From the NCBI GenBank assembly GCA_965224795.1, contig CBDDAE010000002.1, positions 186,001 to 250,000 of the forward strand: a stretch of 64,000 nucleotides of DNA, in the 5' to 3' direction. The position numbers and the translations under genes are program-made. This stretch comes from NVTR01 sp036480115. Its GTDB lineage: Bacteria > Pseudomonadota > Alphaproteobacteria > Rhodobacterales > Rhodobacteraceae. Within the stretch, counting starts at the first letter, position 1; every line of letters starts with the position of its first letter. The notes under the pieces were generated by a model. The model did no database searches, was not told the DNA's origin, and saw only the letters and a program-made list of their open reading frames with translations. Of this stretch, positions 32,636 through 42,627 are shown piece by piece.

Positions 32636-35600
32636 TTGGTATCGTTGATTGGGCCGGTGAACGGGCCAGAATGGTACTGGCCTTTATTTTCATGACAGTC
32701 ATTGCGGGTGCTTTTGCCTATGCCACCCTGCCCAAAGAGGGCGAACCAGACATCGAAATCCCTTTGATGGTGGTGTCAGTCCCCTTCCCCGGCATTTCTG
32801 CTGAAGATTCTGAAAAGCTTTTGGTTAAGCCCATGGAAACCGAACTAGGTGATCTGGACGGCCTGAAACGAATGACCGCAACGGCAGCTGAAAACTATGC
32901 TGTTGTGGTTCTGGAATTTGAATTTGGCTGGGACAAGGCCGCCATTACCGCCGATTTGCGCGATCGCATGAATACGGTAGAGGCACAATTTCCAAACGGG
33001 GCCGACAAATATTCCGTCAGTGAAGTTAATTTTTCCGAATTTCCAATCATTATTGTAAACCTTACTGGCGCGGTGCCTGAACGCACCCTGCTTCGGGTGG
33101 CCAAAGATTTGCAGGATCGGCTTGAATCGCTTGAACCAGTGCTAGAGGCCGCTTTGACTGGGCATCGGGATGAAATGCTGGAAGTGGTGATCGATCCACT
33201 GCGCCTTGAAGCCTATAACGTCACCGCGGCTGAGTTGATTAACGTGGTGCGAAACAACAACCAGTTGATTGCAGCGGGTGAAATTGAAACAGCGACGGGC
33301 GCGTTTTCAGTTAAAATACCGGCGTCATTCAGCGATCAGCTTGATGTCTACAATCTGCCGGTCAAGGTAAACGGCGACAGTGTTGTCACCCTTGGTGACC
33401 TGGCTGAAATTCGCCTGACATTTGAGGATCGCAACGGAGTTGCGCGCTATAATGGCGAAAACACCGTGGCTTTGCAGGTGGTGAAACGCAAAGGTTTCAA
33501 CCTGATCGACACGTCAGCTTTGGTGCGCGCCGAAGTGGCGGCTGCGCGTGCACAATGGCCTCAGGATTTGCAGGACTCTGTCGCCGCTGGCCTGTCCAAT
33601 GACCAGTCAATCGTGGTGAATTCCATGGTCCGTCAGCTTGAAGGCTCGGTGATGACGGCGATTGCGCTGGTGATGATCGTGGTGCTGGCCTCGCTTGGTA
33701 CACGCTCTGCCTTGCTGGTCGGTTTTGCCATTCCGACATCGTTCCTGCTGTGTTTTGTGCTGCTGGCCGCCATGGGCATAACCATTTCTAACATCGTCAT
33801 GTTTGGTCTGATCCTGGCTGTCGGAATGTTGGTGGATGGCGCCATTGTGGTGGTTGAATATGCGGATCGAAAAATCCGTGAAGGGTCCGGGCCGATGCAC
33901 GCCTATATTGAAGCCGCAAAGCGCATGTTCTGGCCTATCGTCAGTTCAACTGCTACAACACTTTGCGCGTTTTTGCCGATGCTGTTTTGGCCCGGCATTC
34001 CCGGTCAATTCATGGGCATGTTGCCGGTCACGCTTATCTTTGTTCTTTCGGCGTCCCTATTGGTGGCCCTGATTTACCTGCCGGTAATGGGCGGCGTTGC
34101 AGGTCGCATGTCGCGGATGTTTGAGGGCGGATCAGACATGCTACGCCCCCTGCCCTGGCTGGTACGCGCACTATTGGTTCCCCCGTCACTTTACATTTTG
34201 TTTATCGCAGCCATGCAAACCCTGAACCCGGGCTATCTGTTTGGTGGCAATTCGCCCTTAAACGGCATTCTTTCGGTATTACCGGGGGCGGTTCTGTTTT
34301 TCGTCGGTGCGGTTCTGTCTTCTATCACCATGGGAGCCGCTAAGATTTCCAGGGCGCCGAAAACAGTGACTTCTGGCCATCGGCGCTCGGCCATTGGGGA
34401 GTTTACCAAATTCGTCACCGGCAACCCGATAATGCCAATTGTCACGATCGTTGCGGTCGGGTTCGTTGTGGTTTCCGTTTTTAAATATTTTGGCGAAAAC
34501 AACCACGGCGTTGAATTCTTCGTCGAATCTGAAACAGAACAGGCGATCATTTATGTACGTGCCCGAGGCAATCTTTCGTTGACGGAAAAGGATATTCTGG
34601 TCGCTCAGGTTGAAGCGGTAATCTTGGATACGGACGGTATTGAAAGCGCATTTGCCTTCGCCGGGGCCGGCGGTTTGAACCAAAATACCGGCGGCGCAAG
34701 TGGCCCCCGCGATACCATTGGCCAGATTCAAATTGAACTGACACCTTGGGATCAGCGTAAAGACGATCCAGATCTTGATGGCGATGTTGTTTTGGAGGGG
34801 CTAAACGCAAGGCTGGCAGAAATACCCGGCATTCGTACAGAAAGCCTTAGCCTGTCGCGCGGTCCATCCTCGGGTAAGCCCATCCAATTGCGCATTAAAA
34901 GCGAAAACTGGGAAGACTTACTGGCTGGCGTAAAAATTGTACGGGCCAAGTTTGAGAACTTGGCCGGTCTGATAGATGTTGAAGATACGCTGCCACTGCC
35001 GGGCATTGATTGGCAAATCAATGTTGATGTTGAAAAAGCCGGACGGTTCGGCGCTGATGTGGCCATCGTGGGCGGCATGGTTCAGCTTGTTACCCGTGGC
35101 ATTCTTTTGGACACCATGCGGGTCGACAGCTCGGACGAAGAAATTGAAATTCGGGTGCGCCTGCCGGAAAGTGACCGGGTACTTTCGACATTGGACACGC
35201 TAAAGGTGCGCACCCGCGACGGGTTGGTGCCCATGTCTAATTTCATCACCCGCGAACCCGTCAAGAAACTAGGCCAGATCAACCGATTTGGCGGCAAGCG
35301 ATACTTTTTTGTTCGCGCCGGACTGGCCCCGGATCTGACAAAGGTAGAACTGGATGAAGACGGCAATCCAGTACTGGACAATGCCGGGCTTGAAAAAACC
35401 GTTCCAATCACTGCCGCCGAGCGACGGGTTGTCATCGAAGATTGGCTAACGGACGAGAACCCGCTGCCCGCTGGTGTTAGTTTTGAATGGGGCGGCGATC
35501 AGGTGGAAGAGCAGGAAAGCCAGGAATTTTTGTCCAAGGCGTTTCTGGCGTCCCTTGGCTTGATGTTCGTGATCCTGCTGGCCCAATTTAACAGTTTCTA

Positions 35601-36450
35601 CAACGCGGCACTGGTGCTGATGGCGGTTGTTCTTTCGACAACCGGAGTACTGATTGGCATGCTGGTTATGGCGCAGCCATTTTCAATCATCATGACGGGC
35701 ACAGGAATTTTGGCATTGGCCGGAATCGTGGTGAATAACAACATTATTTTGATCGACACCTATCAGGAATACAGCCGTTTCATGCCCAGGCTAGAGGCAA
35801 TTGTGCGCACTGTTGAAGTTCGCATTCGCCCTGTTTTGCTAACCACAATTACCACAATGGCCGGGTTGTCACCGATGATGTTTGGCCTGTCGCTTGATTT
35901 CATTGGCGGCGGGTTTTCCATCGACAGCCCAACTGCGCTGTGGTGGAAGCAACTGGCTACATCTGTGGTGTTCGGCCTAGGCATTGCCACCGTCCTGACC
36001 TTGGTATTCACGCCGTCCATGTTGGCGCTACGGGTCTGGATCAGCACCGGGGCTTATCGTTCAGTAAACAGGTTAAAGGCGCTGTCTTTGGGCAGGGGCA
36101 GCCAGACGGCGCGCGATCTTGCTTTGCAGGGTGCCGCCAATCAGGTTATTTCGCCGGAAATCATCTGGGATACGCAGGTGGCACCTGCCCAATCAAATTT
36201 TCAAACACTGCCCAAACCATTGGTTCTTGAAGCGCCTGACCAGGTTCAGGGGGCCATGAAATTTCTGGATACCGGGGCCGAGGCGTTGGATGGTGCAGGC
36301 GAGCAGGTTGACCTACCAAAAGCACAGGCACCTTCTATTGCTTTGATTAATCGCGCCCAATCCAAACCCAAACCACCGGCCGCCAAACAATCCAAACCCA
36401 AGCCCAAGCGAAAGCCCCGCAAAAAACCGCCTCTGCGCGCTGCGGAATAG
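32632..36450 (+). CDS. RND efflux permease with extra membrane insert and basic C-terminal tail
   Basis: 1272 residues, about 200 longer than the usual HAE1-type pump. The core is standard: N-terminal KEGEPDIEIPLMVVSVPFPG, TM2-6 with the FGLILAVGMLVDGAIVVVEY proton-relay region (around 397-415), and the C-terminal half with GIVVNNNIILIDTYQEY. Two additions stand out. A segment around residues 500-580 has two extra hydrophobic stretches (LLVPPSLYILFIAAM, VLPGAVLFFVGAVLSSI). A soluble tail of about 150 residues after the last span ends in K/P/R-rich KPKPKRKPRKKPPLR. Substrate unknown. Confidence 0.93.
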   Translation: MIGIVDWAGERARMVLAFIFMTVIAGAFAYATLPKEGEPDIEIPLMVVSVPFPGISAEDSEKLLVKPMETELGDLDGLKRMTATAAENYAVVVLEFEFGWDKAAITADLRDRMNTVEAQFPNGADKYSVSEVNFSEFPIIIVNLTGAVPERTLLRVAKDLQDRLESLEPVLEAALTGHRDEMLEVVIDPLRLEAYNVTAAELINVVRNNNQLIAAGEIETATGAFSVKIPASFSDQLDVYNLPVKVNGDSVVTLGDLAEIRLTFEDRNGVARYNGENTVALQVVKRKGFNLIDTSALVRAEVAAARAQWPQDLQDSVAAGLSNDQSIVVNSMVRQLEGSVMTAIALVMIVVLASLGTRSALLVGFAIPTSFLLCFVLLAAMGITISNIVMFGLILAVGMLVDGAIVVVEYADRKIREGSGPMHAYIEAAKRMFWPIVSSTATTLCAFLPMLFWPGIPGQFMGMLPVTLIFVLSASLLVALIYLPVMGGVAGRMSRMFEGGSDMLRPLPWLVRALLVPPSLYILFIAAMQTLNPGYLFGGNSPLNGILSVLPGAVLFFVGAVLSSITMGAAKISRAPKTVTSGHRRSAIGEFTKFVTGNPIMPIVTIVAVGFVVVSVFKYFGENNHGVEFFVESETEQAIIYVRARGNLSLTEKDILVAQVEAVILDTDGIESAFAFAGAGGLNQNTGGASGPRDTIGQIQIELTPWDQRKDDPDLDGDVVLEGLNARLAEIPGIRTESLSLSRGPSSGKPIQLRIKSENWEDLLAGVKIVRAKFENLAGLIDVEDTLPLPGIDWQINVDVEKAGRFGADVAIVGGMVQLVTRGILLDTMRVDSSDEEIEIRVRLPESDRVLSTLDTLKVRTRDGLVPMSNFITREPVKKLGQINRFGGKRYFFVRAGLAPDLTKVELDEDGNPVLDNAGLEKTVPITAAERRVVIEDWLTDENPLPAGVSFEWGGDQVEEQESQEFLSKAFLASLGLMFVILLAQFNSFYNAALVLMAVVLSTTGVLIGMLVMAQPFSIIMTGTGILALAGIVVNNNIILIDTYQEYSRFMPRLEAIVRTVEVRIRPVLLTTITTMAGLSPMMFGLSLDFIGGGFSIDSPTALWWKQLATSVVFGLGIATVLTLVFTPSMLALRVWISTGAYRSVNRLKALSLGRGSQTARDLALQGAANQVISPEIIWDTQVAPAQSNFQTLPKPLVLEAPDQVQGAMKFLDTGAEALDGAGEQVDLPKAQAPSIALINRAQSKPKPPAAKQSKPKPKRKPRKKPPLRAAE

Positions 36451-36461
36451 TTTGTAAAATA

Positions 36462-37232
36462 TCATTCGGCGGGCCGAACCCCATGAAGATGCGTCGGACG
36501 CAGGCTACCGGAACTAAAGGCAGCGGCAGAGCCCCGCCTAGAATTTCGCCATTTCTCGTAGACTGATTTTTGTGACGCTGCGATTAGCTGCAAGCGCAGC
36601 GGGCCTTCAATATCGGCCAATTCCCGACGTGCCAAAGGGGCGTACCAAGCTTGTCGATCAACTGTGTAAACGTCGCTAAATCCGGCCAGAACCATCGCCG
36701 CTTCAGTTTCCGCCGCCGTCGCCATTTTATAGTTTAAATGCCCTTCGGTGATGTAGCGTTGATAACCCGGATCAACTTCGGCATTTTCGCCCTTTAGCCA
36801 GTCGCTGGCAGCAAAAAACCCGCCCGGTTTTAAAACCCGTAAAACATCCGCAAAAAGCGCCGCTTTATCAGGGATATGCAACATCGCTTCTTTTGAGAAT
36901 ACGCCGTCAAATTCACATGTTTGGAACGGAAGTGGTCCGGGTTGGGTCAGGTGAAATGTTATTTGGTCGGCAACGCCTGCATTTTTCGCATTCACCCTGG
37001 CGCGATCAATCAGGACCTTTTCAACATCAAGGCAAATCAATTGCGCCCCAAATTCGCGTGCCAGTACGATTGCCGGGCCTGCAGTACCACAACCAATATC
37101 AAGCACTCGTTTGTCCTGCAGTTCCAGCCCTTCAACAATTTTAGCAACTTCAGTGGGGCCGCCGGGCGATAGAAAACCAGGCCCCCAAACCAAATGCAGC
37201 CTGTCTATAAACTCGTTCGGATACTGCGCCAT
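36462..37232 (-). CDS. Class I SAM-dependent methyltransferase (phosphoethanolamine-methyltransferase-like)
   Basis: 256 residues with the SAM-binding VLDIGCGTAGPAIVLARE (near 42-59), the acidic CLDVEK loop and the FDGVFSKEAMLHIPDK segment that resembles N-methyltransferases acting on phosphobases. It runs in the same direction as the upstream Atm1-type exporter gene, separated by 15 nt, and converges with the RND gene. Phospholipid or choline-related methylation is a possibility drawn from the motif only. Confidence 0.82.
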   Translation of the reverse strand: MAQYPNEFIDRLHLVWGPGFLSPGGPTEVAKIVEGLELQDKRVLDIGCGTAGPAIVLAREFGAQLICLDVEKVLIDRARVNAKNAGVADQITFHLTQPGPLPFQTCEFDGVFSKEAMLHIPDKAALFADVLRVLKPGGFFAASDWLKGENAEVDPGYQRYITEGHLNYKMATAAETEAAMVLAGFSDVYTVDRQAWYAPLARRELADIEGPLRLQLIAASQKSVYEKWRNSRRGSAAAFSSGSLRPTHLHGVRPAE

Positions 37233-37247
37233 TGTCGCCCCTTTTAG

Positions 37248-39077
37248 CTAGGCTGCGTTTTCTTCTTCTGCTTGCTGCATATGCCACATAGCGGCGTAGC
37301 GTCCACTGCGTTCAAGCAGTTCATCATGGCGACCTTGCTCAACAATTAGACCATCTTGCAACACGACAATGGCGTCTGCGTCCGCCACAGTGGACAGCCT
37401 GTGGGCAATAGTGATCACGGTGCGACCATGGCTCATTTCTTGCAGGCTATCCAAAATCTCGTGCTCTGTTTCGCTGTCCAGCGCTGATGTCGCTTCGTCC
37501 AACAACAGAATTGGCGGGTTCTTAAGCAAAGTTCGCGCAATACCCACCCGTTGCTTTTCGCCACCAGACAGTTTTAGACCACGTTCCCCCACAGTTGTTT
37601 CATACCCATCCGGCAGGCTAACAACAAAGTCATGGATTTTTGCCGCCCGGGCCGCGTCTTCGACCTGCTGTCGAGTCGCGTCTGCTTTACCGTAGGCAAT
37701 GTTGTAATAAATGGTGTCGTTAAACAGCACCGTGTCCTGTGGCACGACGCCAATGGCGTCATGTAGGCTGCTTTGAGTAACATCGCGCACATCCTGTCCA
37801 TCAATGCGAAACGCGCCACCATTCACGTCATAGAACCGAAACAACAGCCGCCCAATCGTTGATTTTCCCGACCCGGATGGGCCGACGATCGCCACCGTTT
37901 CCCCTGGGTTCACCTTCAGGCTGACCCCCTTCAGAATTGGCCTTTCCGCATCATAGCCAAAAAACACATCATCAAGTTCCAGCGCACCGCCCTGAACATT
38001 TAAGGCCTGGGCATCCGGCTTGTCGCTGACTTCAGGCGGTTGTTCCAGCAGGCCAAACATTTCAGCCATATCGATCAGGGATTGGCGAATTTCACGGTAC
38101 ACCGTCCCCAAAAAATTCAACGGCATGGTTATCTGCATCATGTAGGCGTTCACCAAAACAAAATCGCCAACGGTAAGATCGCCCCGTTCCACCCCCATGG
38201 CCGCCATGACCATAACCCCGACCAAGCCGCCGGTGATCAATACGGCCTGGCCAAAATTGAGGTAGGCCAGTGAATAACTGGTCTTCAATGCCAAGGCCAC
38301 ATATTGGCGCATGGCCCCGTCATAGCGTTCAGTTTCGCGCGCCTCTGCCCCAAAGTATTTGACGGTTTCATAATTTAGCAGACTGTCGATTGCCTTTTGA
38401 TTGGCATCGGTGTCCTGATCATTCATTTCCTTACGGATTTTTACCCGCCATTCGGTGACTGAGAATGTAAACCAAACATACAGTGCAATGGTCACAGCCA
38501 CGACGGCCAGATACCAAACATCAAATAAGGTAAATAGCACCGCCGAAATCATCAGCAGTTCCAGAATCAGCGGCCCAATACTGAACAGCATGAAGCGCAA
38601 CAAAAATTCAACACCCTTTACACCACGTTCAATGATACGCGACAGGCCACCGGTTTTGCGGGTGATGTGATAGCGCATAGATAGCCGGTGAATATGGCTA
38701 AACGTTTCCAAAGCCAGTTGGCGCAAAGCCCGTTGGCCAACGGCGGCAAACAAAACATCGCGTAACTGTTGAAATCCCACATTCATCAGGCGCGCAATAC
38801 CATAGGCGATTGTCAGGCCAACGGCCCCGTATCCCAGCATTGCCGCGCTGGTACTATTACCGTCAGACAGGGCATCAACGGCGGCTTTGTAAAAGAAAGG
38901 CGTGCCTACGGAGATCAGTTTGGCCAGTATCAGCACCAACATTGACAGGACTACGCGACGCTTAACCCAAGGGTGTCCAGCGGGCCAAAGGTAAGGAATG
39001 ACACGCCGTATGGTGCGCATGCCGCTGCCCTTTTCCTGGCCGGAAATCCGCGCGTCACTTACTGTTGTTCTGGCCAC
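37248..39077 (-). CDS. Atm1/HMT1-type ABC transporter (fused permease-ATPase)
   Basis: 609 residues. The N-terminal six-span exporter domain contains FSHIHRLSMRYHITRKTGGLSR and YFGAEARETERYDGAM, signatures of the Atm1/ABCB7 group that exports glutathione persulfide-like or metal-thiol species. The ATPase has Walker A VGPSGSGKSTIGRLL (near 394), LSGGEKQRVGIA (near 500) and Walker B ILLLDEATSALD (near 522). It probably acts as a homodimer in the inner membrane. It heads a two-gene unit with the methyltransferase. Confidence 0.92.
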   Translation of the reverse strand: MARTTVSDARISGQEKGSGMRTIRRVIPYLWPAGHPWVKRRVVLSMLVLILAKLISVGTPFFYKAAVDALSDGNSTSAAMLGYGAVGLTIAYGIARLMNVGFQQLRDVLFAAVGQRALRQLALETFSHIHRLSMRYHITRKTGGLSRIIERGVKGVEFLLRFMLFSIGPLILELLMISAVLFTLFDVWYLAVVAVTIALYVWFTFSVTEWRVKIRKEMNDQDTDANQKAIDSLLNYETVKYFGAEARETERYDGAMRQYVALALKTSYSLAYLNFGQAVLITGGLVGVMVMAAMGVERGDLTVGDFVLVNAYMMQITMPLNFLGTVYREIRQSLIDMAEMFGLLEQPPEVSDKPDAQALNVQGGALELDDVFFGYDAERPILKGVSLKVNPGETVAIVGPSGSGKSTIGRLLFRFYDVNGGAFRIDGQDVRDVTQSSLHDAIGVVPQDTVLFNDTIYYNIAYGKADATRQQVEDAARAAKIHDFVVSLPDGYETTVGERGLKLSGGEKQRVGIARTLLKNPPILLLDEATSALDSETEHEILDSLQEMSHGRTVITIAHRLSTVADADAIVVLQDGLIVEQGRHDELLERSGRYAAMWHMQQAEEENAA

Positions 39078-39203
39078 GGGCTGCTCCTGAAAATATGCTG
39101 AAAGCCATACCTATGTTTGCCGGTTGTGAATTGCCAGACTTATTTCGATAATTTTCGAAATGATTTTCCAGAGGTCCGAATTGACAGGCGGGATTGGCAG
39201 CAT

Positions 39204-40541
39204 TTAGTTGGGTATTGTAAAAACCTGACCGGGGTAAATAAGATCCGGGTTTCTGATGCGGTCCTTGTTGGCGTCAAAAACCCGCACATATAAAATACCA
39301 TCGCCATAGGTCTTGCTGGCAATTCCCCAAAGTGTATTGCCCGGCTGCACCGTCACCAACGACAGATTAATCCCGTCCTCAGGCGCAGCCCCAGCCCCCA
39401 GCTCTGCCAAAATCGCCGGTTCTTCGCGCTTAAACGGAGTCTCAACGCGCGAAATTACAACGCCATCGGCGTCAACTTCATCGACACGTAGCGTATAAAC
39501 ACCGGTATCAACTTCGGGCAAAGGTGTGCGCCATCGTCCGTCGCTTTCAATCTGCAGCGTCTTGATAGGCGCATTGTCGATGTAGACGCGGACAAAACCT
39601 GTGCCAACACCACGTCCGGCAATGGCGACTTCACCTTTTGGATCATAGCTGATGGAATCCAGCGAAATCGCTTTTAGAACCTCCGGTTCCCTGCCGCCCG
39701 ATTGTAATACTTCTATGCCTTCTTCTGTTGCCAAAAGCACTGAGGGCGCAGTGTTTGCAGAATCTGCATCTGTTGAAACCACTGACGTCGATGTTTCTTC
39801 TGTAGGGGTGGACAGGGCCTGCGTTTGACTGTCGTCGGACGCTTGGGTGTCAGTTGACTGTGTGTTGTTTTCTTCATTGTTTTCATCAACAAGAGCCGCA
39901 ACGTCAGTGCCCTCAAATGGTGAAATCACGATGCTTTGCCCCGAAGTCTTGGTGGCACCGTTTTTGCTGCTCATTACCAGTCGCAATATGCGGGGCTGGT
40001 TTGACGGATCCACCGAAAACAAGGCTACAAATCCACCCGTGGCGTCAGCAGCGGTGTCGCTGACCACTTCACCATCCATCAGAATTCTGACGTTGGTATT
40101 TGGCTCGGCATTTCCGGCCACCAGAACATTTCCATCAGGATCAACCCGAACAACATCAAATTGCGGGGCACCTTGTTGACCGGTATCCGGAACCTCTGCC
40201 GATTGCTGGGTCGTCAGGGGCGTTTCGGAATTTTGGGCAGGTTCTGTTTCAAGTGGTGTGGTTGTTACCACATCCGGATCATCGGTTGGCGATGCTAAAT
40301 TTGTCAAACTGGGCTCTGGATCGGGGGCATTTGTTTGCGGGCTAAGGGCCGCGACGACTTCGCCCGGCGCATCTTCCATCACTTGTTCATCAATACTTGC
40401 CGCAGGCGACAGGGGGCCAAATCCGGGTTCCAGCCCGCTTGACAGGCGCACCCCCTGATAGGTTCCAAGCCCTAATAGTGCCAATATAACGCCGCCGGTA
40501 AAGACTTTACCGCCCACACTAAGTGATGACCAGAACGACAT
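39204..40541 (-). CDS. Membrane-anchored LysM-domain protein
   Basis: 445 residues from ATG 40541, supported by GGGGGA 5-6 nt upstream (an earlier in-frame ATG at 40604 is less likely). One N-terminal span (VFTGGVILALLGLGTY), a low-complexity T/S/E/P linker, Ig-like or carboxypeptidase-regulatory-like strand segments (GNAEPNTNVRILMDGEVV; IAGRGVGTGFVRVYIDN) and a C-terminal LysM domain (VQPGNTLWGIASKTYGDG to YPGQVFTIPN). LysM binds peptidoglycan glycan chains, so the protein probably bridges inner membrane and cell wall. Similar proteins are common in Rhodobacterales. Confidence 0.87.
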   Translation of the reverse strand: MSFWSSLSVGGKVFTGGVILALLGLGTYQGVRLSSGLEPGFGPLSPAASIDEQVMEDAPGEVVAALSPQTNAPDPEPSLTNLASPTDDPDVVTTTPLETEPAQNSETPLTTQQSAEVPDTGQQGAPQFDVVRVDPDGNVLVAGNAEPNTNVRILMDGEVVSDTAADATGGFVALFSVDPSNQPRILRLVMSSKNGATKTSGQSIVISPFEGTDVAALVDENNEENNTQSTDTQASDDSQTQALSTPTEETSTSVVSTDADSANTAPSVLLATEEGIEVLQSGGREPEVLKAISLDSISYDPKGEVAIAGRGVGTGFVRVYIDNAPIKTLQIESDGRWRTPLPEVDTGVYTLRVDEVDADGVVISRVETPFKREEPAILAELGAGAAPEDGINLSLVTVQPGNTLWGIASKTYGDGILYVRVFDANKDRIRNPDLIYPGQVFTIPN

Positions 40542-40624
40542 GTATTTCCCCCAGAGTCGCGGATTTTCAGCCCGCTTGAGCGACCTTATCAATCCCGTTA
40601 ACAAGGGTCAAAAGGGAAAGTGAG

Positions 40625-41188
40625 ATGACAAAGGTGAACACTGCGTTTTCGGTATGTGTGTATTGCGGATCGCGCGAAGGAAAACAGCCTGAATATATGG
40701 CTGCGGCCAAGCAATTGGGTGCTGTGATTGCGACAGAGAACTGGCGACTGGTTTACGGTGCTGGCGACATTGGGCTGATGGGCGCAGTTGCGCGCGCCAC
40801 ACTTGGTGCAGCGGGCGATACATTTGGGGTGATCCCCATCCATCTGTTGAAAGATGAGGTCGCAAAGAAAGATCTGGGACAGTTCATCGTCACCGAAAAC
40901 ATGCATGAGCGCAAGAAAGTGATGTTCATGAACTCGGACGCCATCGTGGTGTTGCCAGGGGGCGCGGGTTCATTGGACGAGTTTTTTGAAGTTCTGACCT
41001 GGCGACAATTGGGTCTGCATGAAAAGCCGATATATTTGCTTAATATCAATGGCTACTGGGATACGTTAGTCGATCTGATCGACCATGTCATTGAACAGGG
41101 GTTCGCCGATGCCAGCATGAAAAACTATATTAGTGTTTTGACGGATGTTGCCACGCTAACCATAGCTTTAAGAAAACTGCAGGCCTGA
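40625..41188 (+). CDS. LOG family protein (TIGR00730, nucleoside-monophosphate phosphoribohydrolase type)
   Basis: 187 residues with the Rossmann start VCVYCGSREGKQPEY, the MHERKKVMFMNSDAIVVLPGG stretch and the family motif in PGGAGSLDEFFEVLTW (near 110), the equivalent of PGGxGTxxE with Ser in place of Thr. LOG proteins release adenine or cytokinin bases from nucleoside 5'-monophosphates. The gene diverges from the LysM gene and converges with sodB. Older labels as lysine decarboxylase are not supported. Confidence 0.9.
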   Translation: MTKVNTAFSVCVYCGSREGKQPEYMAAAKQLGAVIATENWRLVYGAGDIGLMGAVARATLGAAGDTFGVIPIHLLKDEVAKKDLGQFIVTENMHERKKVMFMNSDAIVVLPGGAGSLDEFFEVLTWRQLGLHEKPIYLLNINGYWDTLVDLIDHVIEQGFADASMKNYISVLTDVATLTIALRKLQA

Positions 41189-41225
41189 AACACGGCGGAT
41201 CTGGAATTTGATTTTGACGAAAACC

Positions 41226-41262
41226 AGATAAAAAGCGGCCACCCAAAATAGGTGGTCCGCTT
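41226..41262 (-). terminator. Intrinsic terminator of sodB
   Basis: On the minus strand AAGCGGACCACC is followed by a 7-nt loop, GGTGGCCGCTT and a T-run (TTTTTATC). The stem has one bulged base. It lies between convergent sodB and the LOG gene and may serve both. Confidence 0.75.
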
Positions 41263-41280
41263 GTAATTGTTTAGCTCGGT

Positions 41281-41889
41281 CTAGGCGGATGCCAAGCGCG
41301 CCGCGACGTTTTCCCAGTTCACCAGCTTGTCCAGAAAATTGCTTAGGTATTTCGGGCGGGCATTGCGAAAATCGATGTAATAGGAATGTTCCCAGACATC
41401 GCAGCCCAACAGCGCTGTTTGGTTAAAGCAAAGCGGGTTTACGCCATTTTCGGTTTTCGTGACCTTCAGCGTACCATCCGTATCCACCACCAGCCAGCAC
41501 CAGCCTGAGCCAAACTGCCCGGCACCTGCGGCTGAAAACTGCGATTTCATTTCGTCTACTGAACCGAACGCGTCGTTGATCCGGCTTTCAAGTTCACCGG
41601 GCATAGCGTTGCCGCCCGGGCCCATCATTTCCCAAAACTGGGCATGGTTCCAGTGTTGCGAGGCATTGTTAAAAATGCCGTTTTGCGCCACTGATCCCGC
41701 GTCATAGGTGCCGGTGATGATTTCTTCCAGCGACTTGTCAACCCATTCAGTGCCTTCAATCAGCTTATTGCCATTGGTGACATAGGCGTTGTGGTGCAGG
41801 TCGTGGTGGTATTCCAGTGTTTCCTTGGACATGCCGGCCGCCGCCAGCGCATCATGGGCGTATGGTAGATCAGGAAGTGTAAAAGCCAT
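41281..41889 (-). CDS. sodB: Superoxide dismutase (Fe/Mn family, probably Fe)
   Basis: 202 residues from ATG 41889 (MAFTLPDLPYAHDALA); a longer frame upstream has no family match. Metal ligands are His in EYHHDLHHNAYV (near 27), His in QHWNHAQFW (near 75) and Asp/His in DVWEHSYYIDF (near 160). The FWEMMGPGGNA and GSGWCWLV segments fit the iron-type group of alphaproteobacteria; metal cannot be proven from sequence. It detoxifies superoxide in the cytosol. Confidence 0.95.
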   Translation of the reverse strand: MAFTLPDLPYAHDALAAAGMSKETLEYHHDLHHNAYVTNGNKLIEGTEWVDKSLEEIITGTYDAGSVAQNGIFNNASQHWNHAQFWEMMGPGGNAMPGELESRINDAFGSVDEMKSQFSAAGAGQFGSGWCWLVVDTDGTLKVTKTENGVNPLCFNQTALLGCDVWEHSYYIDFRNARPKYLSNFLDKLVNWENVAARLASA

Positions 41890-42024
41890 GGGTCGGTCCC
41901 CCGTTGTTCGCGTTGATTTATCTGCGCCCATATCTCTGCTTTAGGGAAGCTGGCGTCAAGCTTGAATGCGGGAATTAAGCTGCAGCGCGCAGGCGCGCCA
42001 TTAGATTAGCCCTGCGGGCGATTT

Positions 42025-42058
42025 GCCTCCGGCTGGGATATTTTTGAAAAGGAGAAGC
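42025..42058 (-). repeat. Post-stop dispersed repeat, copy 3 (diverged, minus strand)
   Basis: Read on the minus strand it starts GCTTCTCCTTTTC and ends CCCAGCCGGAGGC, aligning along its length with copies 1 and 2. It begins 2 nt after the soxG stop in the sense direction of soxG. Confidence 0.55.
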
Positions 42059-42060
42059 GG

Positions 42061-42627
42061 TTAGAAATAGTCTACCCGACTATCCGTATTGGCCGCATTT
42101 TTCAGGAAGTCAAAGACGTAGCCCGCAACTGATCGAAAACAGACCAGGGTGATTTCCTGATCCGCGCTTTGCCAGAACGCCGCTGGAACCTGAGCAATAC
42201 GGCTGCGTCTGATCTGGCCCGGTTCAAAGCCCTGCTGTGACATATCGGCGGGGGTCAGTTTGGCCAGCACGTCACGTGCTTGCACGCCGCTTAGGGTGAA
42301 AACAGCACGGGCATCTGACACGTTTACCGCCAGGTGGTGGGTCTTATTCAGGGTCTTTGACAGGGTAGCAATGGCCGTGCGGGCCTGATTATAGGGCAGC
42401 AGGATCAGCAGTTCATCCGGCGACATCCAGGCGACGCCTTTGTCATTCTTCAGGTTGATGCCGCCGATATCTGGCACCACCACGCCGGTCAGTTTCTTGA
42501 CGGCATTCTTCAGTTTTAGTGACCCCAGATCACCACGCAGGGTAAGCATGCCGCGCAGGCCTGCCTCTTGCACCTGGACCAGGCCCATAAAATTTACACC
42601 TTCCAGGGCGCTAACCGCGTCATACAT
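42061..42627 (-). CDS. soxG: Sarcosine oxidase gamma subunit
   Basis: 188 residues from ATG 42627, which overlaps the soxA stop by 8 nt. The sequence (MYDAVSALEGVNFMG, WMSPDELLILLPY, NVSDARAVFTLSG) matches SoxG, a relative of the GcvT fold that stabilises the heterotetramer. It is the last gene of soxBDAG and is followed at once by a dispersed repeat. Confidence 0.9.
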   Translation of the reverse strand: MYDAVSALEGVNFMGLVQVQEAGLRGMLTLRGDLGSLKLKNAVKKLTGVVVPDIGGINLKNDKGVAWMSPDELLILLPYNQARTAIATLSKTLNKTHHLAVNVSDARAVFTLSGVQARDVLAKLTPADMSQQGFEPGQIRRSRIAQVPAAFWQSADQEITLVCFRSVAGYVFDFLKNAANTDSRVDYF

